The notes: generated by a model from the sequence alone, not told the origin. A stretch of DNA of 64,000 nt from an uncultured Alphaproteobacteria bacterium (GCA_902524385.1 CABZCZ010000005.1:1-64000), one strand, 5' to 3'; positions 1 to 8,832 are shown, counted from the first letter of the stretch. Program-made: numbers and translations.

Positions 1-634
1 TTTTTTTAAGAATTTTTTCAAAATCATTTCCAGAATCTTGATCATTAATTTCTTCTAAATCAAAGTCAGTATTATAATCAAAATCTGAAAGTTGAAATGA
101 ATCATACATTTTTTTTGTAGAACATTTGAAAGACGGTTTAATTAATAAAAAATAATATTTTGGAAAATGAACATTAGCAATTAAATCGCCCCTACCTCTA
201 ACTAGAGCATCTTTTTGATTCAAAAAAATAGGGATATCGGAGCCAAGATTAACATAATCAAATATGTTTTTCTTTTTTATTAACTCAAGATTTTCTAAAA
301 TTTTTATAACACTTGCAACATTAGAGGAAGCAGAACCTAAACCAGCTTCATAAGGAAAATTTTTTGATATAGTAAAAAGAAGTTTAGGTTTATCTTCATT
401 TATATAAGTAAATAATTTATCTATAATGCAATCCTCGAATATATTATTTTTTGGAGCAAAATTACCTGTATAGATTACTTCAAACTTGTTGTGGGGTTGA
501 ACACTTATCTCATCAAAAAGGTCAATAAATGTTATTCCAGTACGAATATTATGATAACCATCATCTCTTCTATTTAGAATTTTTAAAAATAAATTAATTT
601 TGGCAGGTGATTTTTCAATTATTTTATCCTGCAT
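1..634 (-). CDS. ispE: 4-diphosphocytidyl-2-C-methyl-D-erythritol kinase, C-terminus cut by window edge
   Basis: GHMP-family kinase that phosphorylates CDP-methylerythritol in the non-mevalonate isoprenoid pathway in the cytoplasm. My translation from the ATG at 634 gives 211 residues that stay open to base 1, so the gene is partial. The N-terminal SPAKINLFLKI signature (residues 9-19), the DDGYH segment (24-28) and the glycine-rich phosphate loop GLGSASSNVA (98-107) identify it. The loop is usually GLGGGSSxxA, so Ser-Ala replacing Gly-Gly is a mild oddity. LGSDIPIFL later in the protein holds the expected catalytic Asp. The start overlaps the end of the upstream TPR gene by 11 bases (624-634), which suggests translational coupling. 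Identification is firm; the C-terminus cannot be judged. Confidence 0.93.
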   Translation of the reverse strand, partial: MQDKIIEKSPAKINLFLKILNRRDDGYHNIRTGITFIDLFDEISVQPHNKFEVIYTGNFAPKNNIFEDCIIDKLFTYINEDKPKLLFTISKNFPYEAGLGSASSNVASVIKILENLELIKKKNIFDYVNLGSDIPIFLNQKDALVRGRGDLIANVHFPKYYFLLIKPSFKCSTKKMYDSFQLSDFDYNTDFDLEEINDQDSGNDFEKILKK

Positions 635-1934
635 TAATATTATCTAATTTGCTTTGAACATCTTCAGTTATTTCATCTTCTGGCTCTGCTAACTCTAACG
701 CTTGTTGCCACAAATGAATTGCTTCTCTTTTTCTATTCATAGCATAATAAATATCACCAAGATGGTCTAGAGATATCGCTTCACCAGGGGCAATATCTAT
801 TACCTTTTCCATTAACCTTGCTGCTTCTGAAAGATTATTTTTTTTAAAATGAGCCCACGCTAAACTGTCTATAATATAAAAGCTATCAGGATTAGCTTTA
901 TATGCCTCCTCCAACATTTTCAAAGAACGGTCTAATTTAATATTTCTTTCAACCCAGCCATATGCAAGATAATTTAATACATTTGGTGTACCTGGCTGTA
1001 GTTCTAATGATGTTAAAAAATCTTTTTCTGCAAGTTTCCAGTTATCTTTTCTTTCATAACAAATACCCCTCATATAATATATGTTCCAAAGATCATCTTG
1101 ATTTTCTTTAATCATTTCATCATAAATTTTTAATGCTAGATCAAACTTTTTATTGTAACGATAAAAATCAGCAAGGACTCGTTTAAGTGAATAATTATTA
1201 TTATTATTTTCAACTATAGATTTGATTTGAACTTCCGCTTCTTCATAAGAGCTATTAAACAAGTAATGCCGAGCAAGATTGTTTTGTGCATCAAGATAAA
1301 AAATATTATTTTTATTTACTTGTTTGTAAATATCTACTGCAACCTCATGTTGGCCGACCTGATCAAACAACTCAGCTTTTATTATGATTGCTCTATCGTT
1401 TTCAGGATCAATAATTTTTGCAAGAGATATATAAAACAACAAAAAATTATAATTTAAACGCCTTTGCTCATTATTTGAATAAGAAGAAGATACAATCTCA
1501 ACAAGCGCTCTACTTATAGAATCAATATTTTTAAGTGTATTATTTGAAAAAAAAATAAATTCTAGTACTTCATTTGGTTGTTCTAAATTTTTTCTAAGGT
1601 TGATAATTTTATTAAATTTTTCTTCTTTATAAAATGATGCAGCTGTTATTATAAGAGCTTCGGCATTGTTTGTATCTTCTGTTAAAATATTTTCGGCAAT
1701 TTTTGATGCTAAATCGATATCTTCTGTAATTATGGCTGCGATAGCTTTATCCAAAAGACTATCTTCTAATAAATTTACTTCATCTATATCAAAATTAAAA
1801 AGAGACGAGCTATAATCATAATTTTCGTAAGCAGCTTGAGAAATTAGAAAAGATGAACTAGTTAGTGCAAAAGTACTGGAGTTAACAATTAAAATAATTG
1901 AGATAATTTGTAGTTTTTTAATTAAATTAATCAT
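624..1934 (-). CDS. Tetratricopeptide-repeat protein with N-terminal export signal
   Basis: A 436-residue protein with a hydrophobic N-terminal segment (about residues 8-32) that reads as a signal peptide or membrane anchor. Helical repeats of TPR type follow through the rest of the chain. The clearest are around residues 195-420, with typical patterns such as WxxYYxRGxxYxRxxxWxxAExDFxxxLxLxP and YxxDSLAWAHFxxxNLxEAxxLMEKVxxxxP. It has no catalytic motif; TPR proteins of this kind are scaffolds, often at the cell envelope. It sits directly upstream of ispE and overlaps it, an arrangement also known from other alphaproteobacteria, but a role in isoprenoid synthesis is not implied. It is divergent from the uracil-DNA glycosylase gene with a 47-base gap. 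Confidence 0.85.
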   Translation of the reverse strand: MINLIKKLQIISIILIVNSSTFALTSSSFLISQAAYENYDYSSSLFNFDIDEVNLLEDSLLDKAIAAIITEDIDLASKIAENILTEDTNNAEALIITAASFYKEEKFNKIINLRKNLEQPNEVLEFIFFSNNTLKNIDSISRALVEIVSSSYSNNEQRRLNYNFLLFYISLAKIIDPENDRAIIIKAELFDQVGQHEVAVDIYKQVNKNNIFYLDAQNNLARHYLFNSSYEEAEVQIKSIVENNNNNYSLKRVLADFYRYNKKFDLALKIYDEMIKENQDDLWNIYYMRGICYERKDNWKLAEKDFLTSLELQPGTPNVLNYLAYGWVERNIKLDRSLKMLEEAYKANPDSFYIIDSLAWAHFKKNNLSEAARLMEKVIDIAPGEAISLDHLGDIYYAMNRKREAIHLWQQALELAEPEDEITEDVQSKLDNINAG

Positions 1935-1981
1935 TTCAAAAATAGTAGAGTTGCACTATGAATAGATAATTGTAATTTTCC

Positions 1982-2689
1982 ATGAATCAATCAAATAAAA
2001 AAAATTTAGAATTTATAATTAATTCTGGGATAAACTACTTCCTTCAAGATTCTCCTGTAAAATGGTTTGAAAATGAGAAAAAATTAGAGCAATCTGATTT
2101 TAACAAAGATACTGGGGATAAAAAAACTCAAATTGATAAAGTTATAAAAGATTTAAAAAACTATAAATCTTCTCTTCAAAAAACTGCGACTAAATTAGTA
2201 GTTTATGATGGTAACTTAAACGCAAAAGTAATGTTAATTGGAGAAGCGCCAGGTAGAGATGAGGATAAACAAGGAATTCCATTTGTTGGAAGAGCTGGAA
2301 AACTTTTAAATAAAATGCTTTTGGCCATTAATTTGCAAAGAGAAGATGTTTACATTACGAATGTGGTAAATTGGCGACCACCTGATAATAGAACGCCTAA
2401 TGATGATGAAATTTTAGAATTTTTACCCTTTTTGCAAAGACAAATTGATATTATTAAACCTAAATTTATCTTCCTGTTAGGTGGAGTTGCGGCAAAAGCT
2501 ATTTTATCAACACCTCTTGCACTTGGAAAACTCAGGGGTAAATGGCATGAATACAAATCGCTTAACTTAGAACAAGGTATTCCTACAATAGCTTCCTATC
2601 ATCCAGCTTTTTTGCTTCGATCTCCTCAATATAAAAAACATTCTTGGGAAGATTTACAAATGTTACAAGAAAAATTAAAAAATGAATAA
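1982..2689 (+). CDS. Uracil-DNA glycosylase, family 4-like, without cysteines
   Basis: Removes uracil from DNA in base-excision repair. The 235-residue protein has the family 4/5 signature GEAPGRDEDxxGxPFVGRAGKLL (about residues 87-109), then VYITNVVNWRPPDNRTP, and a C-terminal SYHPAFLLR box that carries the second active-site loop. The first 60 or so residues are low-complexity and lysine-rich, as in other alphaproteobacterial members. Family 4 enzymes normally hold a 4Fe-4S cluster with four cysteines, but this translation contains no cysteine at all. The position usually filled by Cys in the xxCLPFL segment is Phe (EFLPFL). The KRRIH insert of UdgX is absent. The gene overlaps the lytic transglycosylase start by 8 bases. 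Confidence 0.88.
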   Translation: MNQSNKKNLEFIINSGINYFLQDSPVKWFENEKKLEQSDFNKDTGDKKTQIDKVIKDLKNYKSSLQKTATKLVVYDGNLNAKVMLIGEAPGRDEDKQGIPFVGRAGKLLNKMLLAINLQREDVYITNVVNWRPPDNRTPNDDEILEFLPFLQRQIDIIKPKFIFLLGGVAAKAILSTPLALGKLRGKWHEYKSLNLEQGIPTIASYHPAFLLRSPQYKKHSWEDLQMLQEKLKNE

Positions 2690-4427
2690 TAATAAGTTTT
2701 ACATTATTTGTATTTTTATATTCTTTATAATTTTTTCAAAGCAAATCTCAGCATATCAGCAAGATATTGTTATCAAATATGATAATATATTTTCATCAAA
2801 AGTTCTAAGTGAAGAAGATGTATATAATTATCAACAAGCTTATAAGTTTCAAGAAATATGCAAATGGAAAAGTGCAAATAATTTTATTTTAAAAATTAAA
2901 AATAAATCTTTGCTTGGACATATATATGCTCAGAAATTTTTACATCCTAATTGTTATCGATCGAAATATTTAGAGTTATATTATTGGCTCAAAAAATATA
3001 ACGATCATCCTCAAGCTAAACAAATTTATAAATTAGCTATTAGACGAATGCCTGCTGGTTATAAAAGTCCAACAAAACCTTCTATTCCAATTGGTATAGA
3101 ATCAGAACAGGTAATAAGTAAAAAAGCTAATAAATATAAAAGTTCCAAAAAACTATCAAACAGTCAGAAAACTGAAAAAAGAAAATTAATTAATGGTATA
3201 AAATCAAGAGTTAATAAAGGATGGCCGACTGGTGCAGTACAATTATTAAATCAAAGAGATGTAGATCTATTATTGGATCAAGTTGAGATAGATCATCAAA
3301 AGGAATTAATCGCCAAAGGATATTTCCTAGCAAATAAAAATGATTTAGCAATCCAATATGCATCAGAGGCTCTTGTTAATTCTGCAAAATATGTTCCATA
3401 TGCAGCTTGGACAGCCGGATTATGTTCTTGGAGATTAGAAAAATATGAGGATGCTGCAAAATACTTTTCTCTTTTTTCTATTAGTTTAAAAGATGATGCA
3501 TGGCATCAAACGTCAGGAAGTTTTTGGACAGCTAGATCATATGCAAAACTTGGTCGATATGATGATATTAATTTTTGGCTAAAAAGAGCATCAAATAATC
3601 CAAATAGTTTTTATGGAATGCTTGCACTTGAAATCTTAGGTGTAGATAAAAAGATAGAATGGATTGAGCATACTGATCTTAATAAAAATAATAGTACTAT
3701 TTTGAATATACCAGCAGGAAAAAGAATACAGACACTGATACAAGTTGGATTTGCCGATGAATTAGAGAAAGAAATTGTTCATATTAATTCCATTTTAAAT
3801 AGAGAAATAGCAAAGGAGTCTATTCAAATTGCTGAAAATTTTGATCTTGCCTATACACAATTAAAAATTGTCAATAAGCTAGAAAATTTTGGCATGGATG
3901 TTCCAACCTACCTCTATTACCCAACAAGTATCTGGAAACCAAGAGATGGTTTCAAATTAGAAAAAGAATTACTCCACGCCTTTATGCACCAGGAATCTAT
4001 GTTTAATATAAAAGCTAAAAGTAAAGACGGTGCCATAGGTTTAATGCAGGTATTACCTTCGACGGCAAAATTTATTACCAAAAGTAAAGACGTAAAAAAA
4101 AGCAATAGTAATATTCTTAAAAATCCAGAAATAAATCTAGAGGTTGGACAAGAATACATAACGTATCTTCTCGATTTAGAGCAAGTTTCAAGAAATCTTA
4201 TATTTCTAGCAGCGGCTTATAATGGTGGTCCAGGAAATTTACAAAAATGGAAAAATGAAACTAATTATATGGAAGACTCACTCTTTTTTATGGAAAGCAT
4301 TCCTTCAAGAGAAACAAGATGGTTTATTGAAAAAATCTTAACAAAATATTGGATTTATCAAAATAAAAATAATAAAGAAATGCGTTCCCTAAAAATGCTG
4401 GCAAATGGAAAAGATCCACTTTATTAA
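2682..4427 (+). CDS. Soluble lytic murein transglycosylase (GH23)
   Basis: Cleaves peptidoglycan glycan strands to 1,6-anhydro products in the periplasm. The 581-residue protein opens with a signal peptide (about residues 5-24, ending near ISAYQQ). A long alpha-helical superhelix follows (about 40-410), and then the Slt catalytic domain (about 425-560). The catalytic Glu is E438 in HQESMF. The partner motifs AIGLMQVLP (451-459) and AAYNGGPGNLxKW are intact. Length and domain order match the E. coli Slt70 type. It overlaps the upstream glycosylase gene and lies 6 bases before moaB, so these genes are probably co-transcribed. Confidence 0.93.
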   Translation: MNNNKFYIICIFIFFIIFSKQISAYQQDIVIKYDNIFSSKVLSEEDVYNYQQAYKFQEICKWKSANNFILKIKNKSLLGHIYAQKFLHPNCYRSKYLELYYWLKKYNDHPQAKQIYKLAIRRMPAGYKSPTKPSIPIGIESEQVISKKANKYKSSKKLSNSQKTEKRKLINGIKSRVNKGWPTGAVQLLNQRDVDLLLDQVEIDHQKELIAKGYFLANKNDLAIQYASEALVNSAKYVPYAAWTAGLCSWRLEKYEDAAKYFSLFSISLKDDAWHQTSGSFWTARSYAKLGRYDDINFWLKRASNNPNSFYGMLALEILGVDKKIEWIEHTDLNKNNSTILNIPAGKRIQTLIQVGFADELEKEIVHINSILNREIAKESIQIAENFDLAYTQLKIVNKLENFGMDVPTYLYYPTSIWKPRDGFKLEKELLHAFMHQESMFNIKAKSKDGAIGLMQVLPSTAKFITKSKDVKKSNSNILKNPEINLEVGQEYITYLLDLEQVSRNLIFLAAAYNGGPGNLQKWKNETNYMEDSLFFMESIPSRETRWFIEKILTKYWIYQNKNNKEMRSLKMLANGKDPLY

Positions 4428-4433
4428 TAAGTT

Positions 4434-4961
4434 ATGCCAATTAATACTTCTCTAGATTTTGTTTCCATTAACATTGCTATAATTACAATCTCAGATTCAA
4501 GAACAAAAGAGAATGATACATCAGGAGACATTTTAGAAAAACGTATTACTGATGCAGGTCATATAATGATTAAACGTAAGATTATACCAGATGATGTATC
4601 TAAAATAAAAGATACTTTAAATGCAATGTCAAAAGAACAAGAAATTGATTGCATTATTACAACTGGCGGTACTGGTTTAACAGGAAGAGATACAACACCA
4701 GAAGCTGTGAAAGAAATTGCAAATAAACATATTGATGGATTTGGGGAATTATTTCGACAAGTTAGTTTTGAAAAAATTGGTACATCCGCAATTCAATCAC
4801 GAGCTGTTGCCGCGTTAATAAATAGTACGTATGTTTTTTGCTTACCTGGATCTACAGGAGCATGCAAAGATGGATGGGATGAAATATTACAATATCAATT
4901 AGATATTAGACATAAGCCCTGCAACTTTGTTGAAATCATGCCAAGACTAAATGAAAAATAG
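4434..4961 (+). CDS. moaB: Molybdenum cofactor biosynthesis protein B
   Basis: A MoaB/Mog-fold protein of 175 residues; the family binds molybdopterin and takes part in its adenylylation. The diagnostic motifs are ITTGGTGLTGRDTTPEAV (about residues 79-96), which forms the molybdopterin-binding loop, and LPGSTGACKDGWDEIL (about 141-156), with the conserved C-terminal HKPCNFVEIMPRL. It is the stand-alone short form and carries no MoeA domains. The stop codon overlaps the GTG start of rnhB by one base. No other molybdenum-cofactor gene lies in the window. Confidence 0.9.
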   Translation: MPINTSLDFVSINIAIITISDSRTKENDTSGDILEKRITDAGHIMIKRKIIPDDVSKIKDTLNAMSKEQEIDCIITTGGTGLTGRDTTPEAVKEIANKHIDGFGELFRQVSFEKIGTSAIQSRAVAALINSTYVFCLPGSTGACKDGWDEILQYQLDIRHKPCNFVEIMPRLNEK

Positions 4962-5575
4962 TGGCTGATTTTTTAATCGAAAAATCAATTGATGGACCTG
5001 TTATTGGTTTAGATGAAGTAGGACGTGGACCCTTAGCAGGACCTGTCGTTAGTTGTGGTTGTCATTATCTGTATTATGATGATTTAGAATCTGAAATTCC
5101 TATAACTGATTCAAAAAAACATACGCCAAAACAAAGAGAAAAATTATTTTTATTTTTTAAAAAACTACAAAAAGAGAATAAACTTCAATACCACTTGGGG
5201 TATGCAAGTGTAAAAGAAATAGATAAAATTAATATTTTAGAAGCAACAAAATTATCAATGAAAAGAGTGATAAATAAATTTAGTATTGATAATCCTAATC
5301 TTATTATTGATGGAAACTTTTCATTAAATTATGAAAATGAAAAATCAGTCATTGGAGGAGATAAAAAATCATTATCTATTGCAACTGCTTCGATTATAGC
5401 AAAAGTTCACCGTGATAGATTAATGAATATTCTTGATAATAAGTTTAATTATTATCATTGGAAAAGTAATGCTGGTTATGGAACAAAAAAACATATTGAG
5501 GCAATTCATAAACACGGAATAAGTATCTTCCATCGAAAATCTTTTGAGCCTATTAAATCGTTATTAAATAAATAA
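4961..5575 (+). CDS. rnhB: Ribonuclease HII
   Basis: Cleaves RNA in RNA-DNA hybrids and single ribonucleotides in DNA. The 204-residue protein has the type 2 RNase H signature GLDEVGRGPLAGPVV at residues 16-30, with catalytic D18 and E19. It also has the LIIDGNF strand with a third acidic residue and the SIIAKVHRDRLM helix with the fourth. The C-terminal GYGTKKHIEAIHKHG motif is typical. It starts with GTG in a TAGTG overlap with moaB. It is the last gene before a strong terminator at 5700-5723. Confidence 0.95.
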   Translation: MADFLIEKSIDGPVIGLDEVGRGPLAGPVVSCGCHYLYYDDLESEIPITDSKKHTPKQREKLFLFFKKLQKENKLQYHLGYASVKEIDKINILEATKLSMKRVINKFSIDNPNLIIDGNFSLNYENEKSVIGGDKKSLSIATASIIAKVHRDRLMNILDNKFNYYHWKSNAGYGTKKHIEAIHKHGISIFHRKSFEPIKSLLNK

Positions 5576-5699
5576 TTATTACTATTCGGGCCATGCAAGT
5601 AATGCATATCAATTATTATTTTATTATGCTTCAAAAAGATGCGACAAATATTATATAAATAATAAGTTTCATCATTCCTCCCATTTGATGATCTATTTT
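5576..5699 (+). other. Leader-like intergenic stretch before a strong terminator; possible small RNA or 3' UTR
   Basis: No open reading frame of note lies here. It contains a perfect inverted repeat ATGCA-N5-TGCAT at 5593-5607 and a possible hairpin CATCA...TGATG just upstream of the terminator stem. It could simply be the 3' untranslated region of rnhB, or a short transcript of its own ending at 5723. I found no convincing promoter, so the small-RNA reading is weak. Confidence 0.25.
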
Positions 5700-5723
5700 A
5701 GGGGTCTTCGGACCCCTTTTTTT
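5700..5723 (+). terminator. Rho-independent terminator with UUCG tetraloop
   Basis: A 7-bp stem AGGGGTC / GACCCCT (5700-5706 and 5711-5717) closes a TTCG loop (5707-5710). The last stem base opens a run of seven T (5717-5723). It is the clearest intrinsic terminator in the window and would end the UDG-slt-moaB-rnhB transcript. It stands out because the surrounding DNA is very A+T rich. Confidence 0.9.
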
Positions 5724-5741
5724 ATGTTTTAAGCCAATATT

Positions 5742-5815
5742 TAGGGTTATCCCTATCTAAAGATTCCCTCTGTTGATAACTCAATTGACCTGATTCCATA
5801 TCTGCTTAAAGATTC
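5742..5815 (+). promoter_or_regulatory. ccrM upstream region with three GATTC (GANTC) sites and an inverted repeat
   Basis: GATTC occurs at 5762-5766, 5792-5796 and 5811-5815, the last ending 12 bases before the ccrM ATG at 5828. GANTC is the recognition site of the CcrM methylase family, and methylation of such sites in the ccrM leader is known to modulate ccrM transcription in Caulobacter. A TAGGG-TTAT-CCCTA inverted repeat lies at 5742-5755. A TTGACC hexamer at 5785-5790 could be a -35 element, but no matching -10 is convincing. The regulatory reading is inference. Confidence 0.5.
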
Positions 5816-5827
5816 TTTTTATCAATT

Positions 5828-6898
5828 ATGCAAAAAAATCGGATTATTTTAGGCGATACCATCAAGGAAATGAAAAAAATAAAGGATCATTCTGTTGATC
5901 TTATTTTTGCTGACCCGCCCTACAACCTTCAATTAAAAGATACGTTATACAGACCTGATCAAACAACAGTCGAAGCTGTTACACAAGATTGGGATAAATT
6001 TAGTACGTATCAAGAATATGATCAATTTACCAATGCGTGGCTTAGCGAATGTAAAAGAGTGTTAAAAAAAGGTGGGGCACTTTGGGTGATAGGAAGTTAT
6101 CATAATATTTTACGTGTTGGTTCTTCAATACAAGATGAAGGCTTATGGATTTTAAATGATATCATCTGGCATAAAACAAATCCTATGCCAAATTTTCGAG
6201 GGACGCGTTTTACAAATGCCCATGAAACTTTACTTTGGTGCACAACATCACGTGATGCAAAATATACTTTTAATTATCAAAACTTAAAAGAACTTAATGA
6301 AGGAAAACAAATGCGAAGTGATTGGTATATTCCAATTTGTTCTGGAAAAGAACGATTACGAGAAGACAATAATCAACGATCGCATCCCACACAAAAGCCA
6401 GAAGCATTACTTTATAGAATTCTTTTAGCATCAACTAATAAAGGTGATATCGTTCTTGATCCTTTTTCTGGTAGTGGAACAACAGCCGTTGTTGCTAAAA
6501 AATTGCAACGAAATTTTATTGGTATTGAAAAAGACAAAGACTACGTTGAGCTTTCTAAAAAAAGATTAAAGGCAACAAAAGTCTTAAAAGAAGATGTAGT
6601 TACGCTGACTAAGAGTAGACGTGATTTACCTAAAGTACCTTTTGGTGAATTAGTCGAACAAGGTATTATTCCACCAGGTGCTGTATTGACGGATAAAAAA
6701 GAGCGTTTTAAAGCAACGGTCAGTATTGATGGTTCGTTAAAAATAAAAGATTTATCGGGTTCTATTCACCAAATGGGCGCAAAAATGCAAGGTTTGCCGA
6801 GTTGTAATGGATGGGATTTTTGGCATGTAAAGAATAGATCAAAATCTATTCTTCTTGATGACATACGATCGAATTACCGAAAAGATAAACTTAATTAG
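5828..6898 (+). CDS. ccrM: Cell-cycle-regulated adenine DNA methyltransferase (CcrM type, GANTC)
   Basis: Beta-class N6-adenine methyltransferase, solitary (no restriction partner nearby). The 356-residue protein has catalytic motif IV DPPY at residues 29-32 and the SAM-binding motif I DPFSGSGTT at 211-219, in the permuted order of the HinfI/CcrM group. It also has the C-terminal RAMA-type extension (about 270-350, with GxLxxDGSLxIK and IHQMGAKMQGLPSCNGWDFW) that alphaproteobacterial CcrM proteins carry. In alphaproteobacteria CcrM methylates GANTC after replication and couples methylation state to cell-cycle transcription. The start is the ATG at 5828, downstream of three GATTC sites. The gene ends 6 bases before the convergent MATE gene. 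Confidence 0.95.
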   Translation: MQKNRIILGDTIKEMKKIKDHSVDLIFADPPYNLQLKDTLYRPDQTTVEAVTQDWDKFSTYQEYDQFTNAWLSECKRVLKKGGALWVIGSYHNILRVGSSIQDEGLWILNDIIWHKTNPMPNFRGTRFTNAHETLLWCTTSRDAKYTFNYQNLKELNEGKQMRSDWYIPICSGKERLREDNNQRSHPTQKPEALLYRILLASTNKGDIVLDPFSGSGTTAVVAKKLQRNFIGIEKDKDYVELSKKRLKATKVLKEDVVTLTKSRRDLPKVPFGELVEQGIIPPGAVLTDKKERFKATVSIDGSLKIKDLSGSIHQMGAKMQGLPSCNGWDFWHVKNRSKSILLDDIRSNYRKDKLN

Positions 6899-6904
6899 TA
6901 TTTT

Positions 6905-8218
6905 TTATTGAGTTCGCTGATAGATTCTAGGCATATAAACAAATAAAGTAAGTGCTCTTGCAATAAAGAAAATACAAAGAGATAACCACAATCCTGTATT
7001 CCCAAAACTTGTAATTAAGAAGAAAGAAACAACTATATAAATGGCAACAGAGACGATCATGGCATTTCGCAGTTCCGTTGTTTGAGAAGCTCCAACAAAG
7101 ATACCATCAAATTGAAAACAAAAAGAAGCCGCAAAAGGAATAATAATAATCCAGTAAGAATAAGAAAAGCTGATCTCTCTTATATTTGGTAAGTCTGTCA
7201 TTGTGATAATGTAATAATTTTTGCTCAGGAAAAAGATGACACAAATTATTAATCCTGTTGCCGTGCTTAAAATAAAGGAATTTTTTATCACATCATTTAA
7301 TAACTGTCGGTCTTTTGATCCAATAGAGTATCCAACAATCCCTTCTGTGGAGAAGGCATAAGCATCAAGAACATAAGCAGATAACATAATAAAATTTAGG
7401 AGAATAGTATTAGCGGCTACTGTTTCTTCACTAATGGAATTACCAAGATAAGTAAAATATAAAAAAGCAAAAGCAAGAAGAAGGGACCTAATAAATATAT
7501 TAAGATTAATATTAAAAATAGTTTTAACCTTCTTTGGATCAAATATTTTTTTCGTATTGAATTCCAATTTCGTAATCTTAGAAAGCGCAAAAAAAGTGTA
7601 AAATAAAAAAATAATCGTCGTAAGGGTTGAGGCAACAAGTGTTCCTAAAGCAACACCAAAAACATTTAAATTAAAATATAAAACAAAAACCAAACTAAAA
7701 ATTATATTTGCAATCGAATAAAAACCAACAATAATGCTTGATATTTTTGTTTTTTGGAGACCAATGAATAAACCAGTAATGACAAAAATAGTAAGCTCAC
7801 CAAAAGTAGAATGAATACGAAGATTAAAATAATCTTTAAAATACCTTTTCGTGTCTGATGATAACTCAAATACTGATAAGGAGATCTGAAAGATATAACT
7901 TTGAAAAAGTATTAAGAGTAAAGAAATAATTATGACAAAAGATATGTTTCTGAGAAAAATATTTACAACCTCTTGATAGTCATTTGATCCATCTGCTTGT
8001 GCTACCATTCCAACTGTTCCTGATCGTAAAAAACCAAAACTACCAAAAAGAATAGAAAAAACACTTGCCGCAATACTGGTAGCTACTAAGTAACTAGCAT
8101 TATCTAAATTACCCATTAATCCTGTATCAACGATAGCTACAAATGGAATGACTAAGTTGGCAAAGAAAATAGGAATGGATAATTTAAAAATATTTTGGAT
8201 CGATGATCTTGAGGACAT
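6905..8218 (-). CDS. MATE-family multidrug/metabolite exporter (DinF-like)
   Basis: Integral membrane antiporter of 437 residues with about twelve hydrophobic segments spread along the whole length. MATE features include the first-helix PIFFANLVIPFVAIVDTGLMGN segment and the GFLRSGTVGMVAQADG loop, with a related second-half repeat containing LDAYAFSTEGIVGYSIG. This places it in the DinF-like branch, which exports cationic compounds using sodium or proton gradients. Substrate cannot be told from sequence. It stands alone, convergent with ccrM, and its start at 8218 leaves a short gap to the next plus-strand gene. Confidence 0.88.
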   Translation of the reverse strand: MSSRSSIQNIFKLSIPIFFANLVIPFVAIVDTGLMGNLDNASYLVATSIAASVFSILFGSFGFLRSGTVGMVAQADGSNDYQEVVNIFLRNISFVIIISLLLILFQSYIFQISLSVFELSSDTKRYFKDYFNLRIHSTFGELTIFVITGLFIGLQKTKISSIIVGFYSIANIIFSLVFVLYFNLNVFGVALGTLVASTLTTIIFLFYTFFALSKITKLEFNTKKIFDPKKVKTIFNINLNIFIRSLLLAFAFLYFTYLGNSISEETVAANTILLNFIMLSAYVLDAYAFSTEGIVGYSIGSKDRQLLNDVIKNSFILSTATGLIICVIFFLSKNYYIITMTDLPNIREISFSYSYWIIIIPFAASFCFQFDGIFVGASQTTELRNAMIVSVAIYIVVSFFLITSFGNTGLWLSLCIFFIARALTLFVYMPRIYQRTQ

Positions 8219-8337
8219 GTTAAAGATAAATTTTATATTAGTAAAATTTGATAATAAACTATTTGACCAATGTCTAAAGGATCAAATTAATCACTATCTT
8301 TATTTCGAAAATCTTATAAAGCTCAAATTAATTTAAA

Positions 8338-8817
8338 ATGAAAATTGGCAGATACAAATACGAATTTGATTTCTTTAGCTGGATAAAAAAAACAGAACTA
8401 GTCGAACTAGAAAGTGTGAACCCAGATGATGATCCGGTGCGTCCAGAACTTGATAACGAATTTCGTACGTCAAAGGGAAGAAAAATTTTTGGTCTAAAAT
8501 ATAAGGATGATATTGAAGGTATTGCCTGTTTTGCTTTTACGAAAGAAATTCCTGCAACGATTAAAGAAATGGATTTGATGAGTGTGAAGGAAGATGAAGC
8601 TTCTATCCCAATCGCTTATACAGTGTGGTCTTTTAAAAAAGGTGCTGGAAAGAAAATAATGAAGGAATTACAAAAATATATTAAATCAAAAGACCAATTT
8701 GAAAGTATCGTTACTCTTTCTCCTTTAACGCCAGTGGCAACACACTATCATATTCGTAATGGAGCAAGATTAATTAAAATAAATCCTACAACTCAAAATT
8801 TTGAATATAAAATTTAA
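8338..8817 (+). CDS. Small cytosolic protein, probable GNAT-fold acetyltransferase
   Basis: A 159-residue soluble protein without signal or membrane segment. The second half, from AYTVWSFKKGAGKKIMKELQKYIK to TLSPLTPVATHYHIRNGARLIKINPTTQNFEY, follows the order of a GNAT domain: a beta strand, an acetyl-CoA loop with basic and glycine residues, a helix, then the xxxxHYHIRNGA stretch near the C-terminus. The canonical Q/RxxGxG/A loop is degenerate (KKGAGKK). I could not name a substrate. It is preceded by 119 bases with no clear gene and is convergent with the secreted-protein gene at 8833. Confidence 0.6.
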   Translation: MKIGRYKYEFDFFSWIKKTELVELESVNPDDDPVRPELDNEFRTSKGRKIFGLKYKDDIEGIACFAFTKEIPATIKEMDLMSVKEDEASIPIAYTVWSFKKGAGKKIMKELQKYIKSKDQFESIVTLSPLTPVATHYHIRNGARLIKINPTTQNFEYKI

Positions 8818-8832
8818 AATTAGTTAAAAGAA

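Noticed and set aside
8148-8336. Plus-strand 62-residue open frame before the GNAT-like gene
   Set aside because: It overlaps the MATE gene start for more than a third of its length, has no ribosome binding site or recognisable pattern and looks like a chance frame in A+T-rich DNA.
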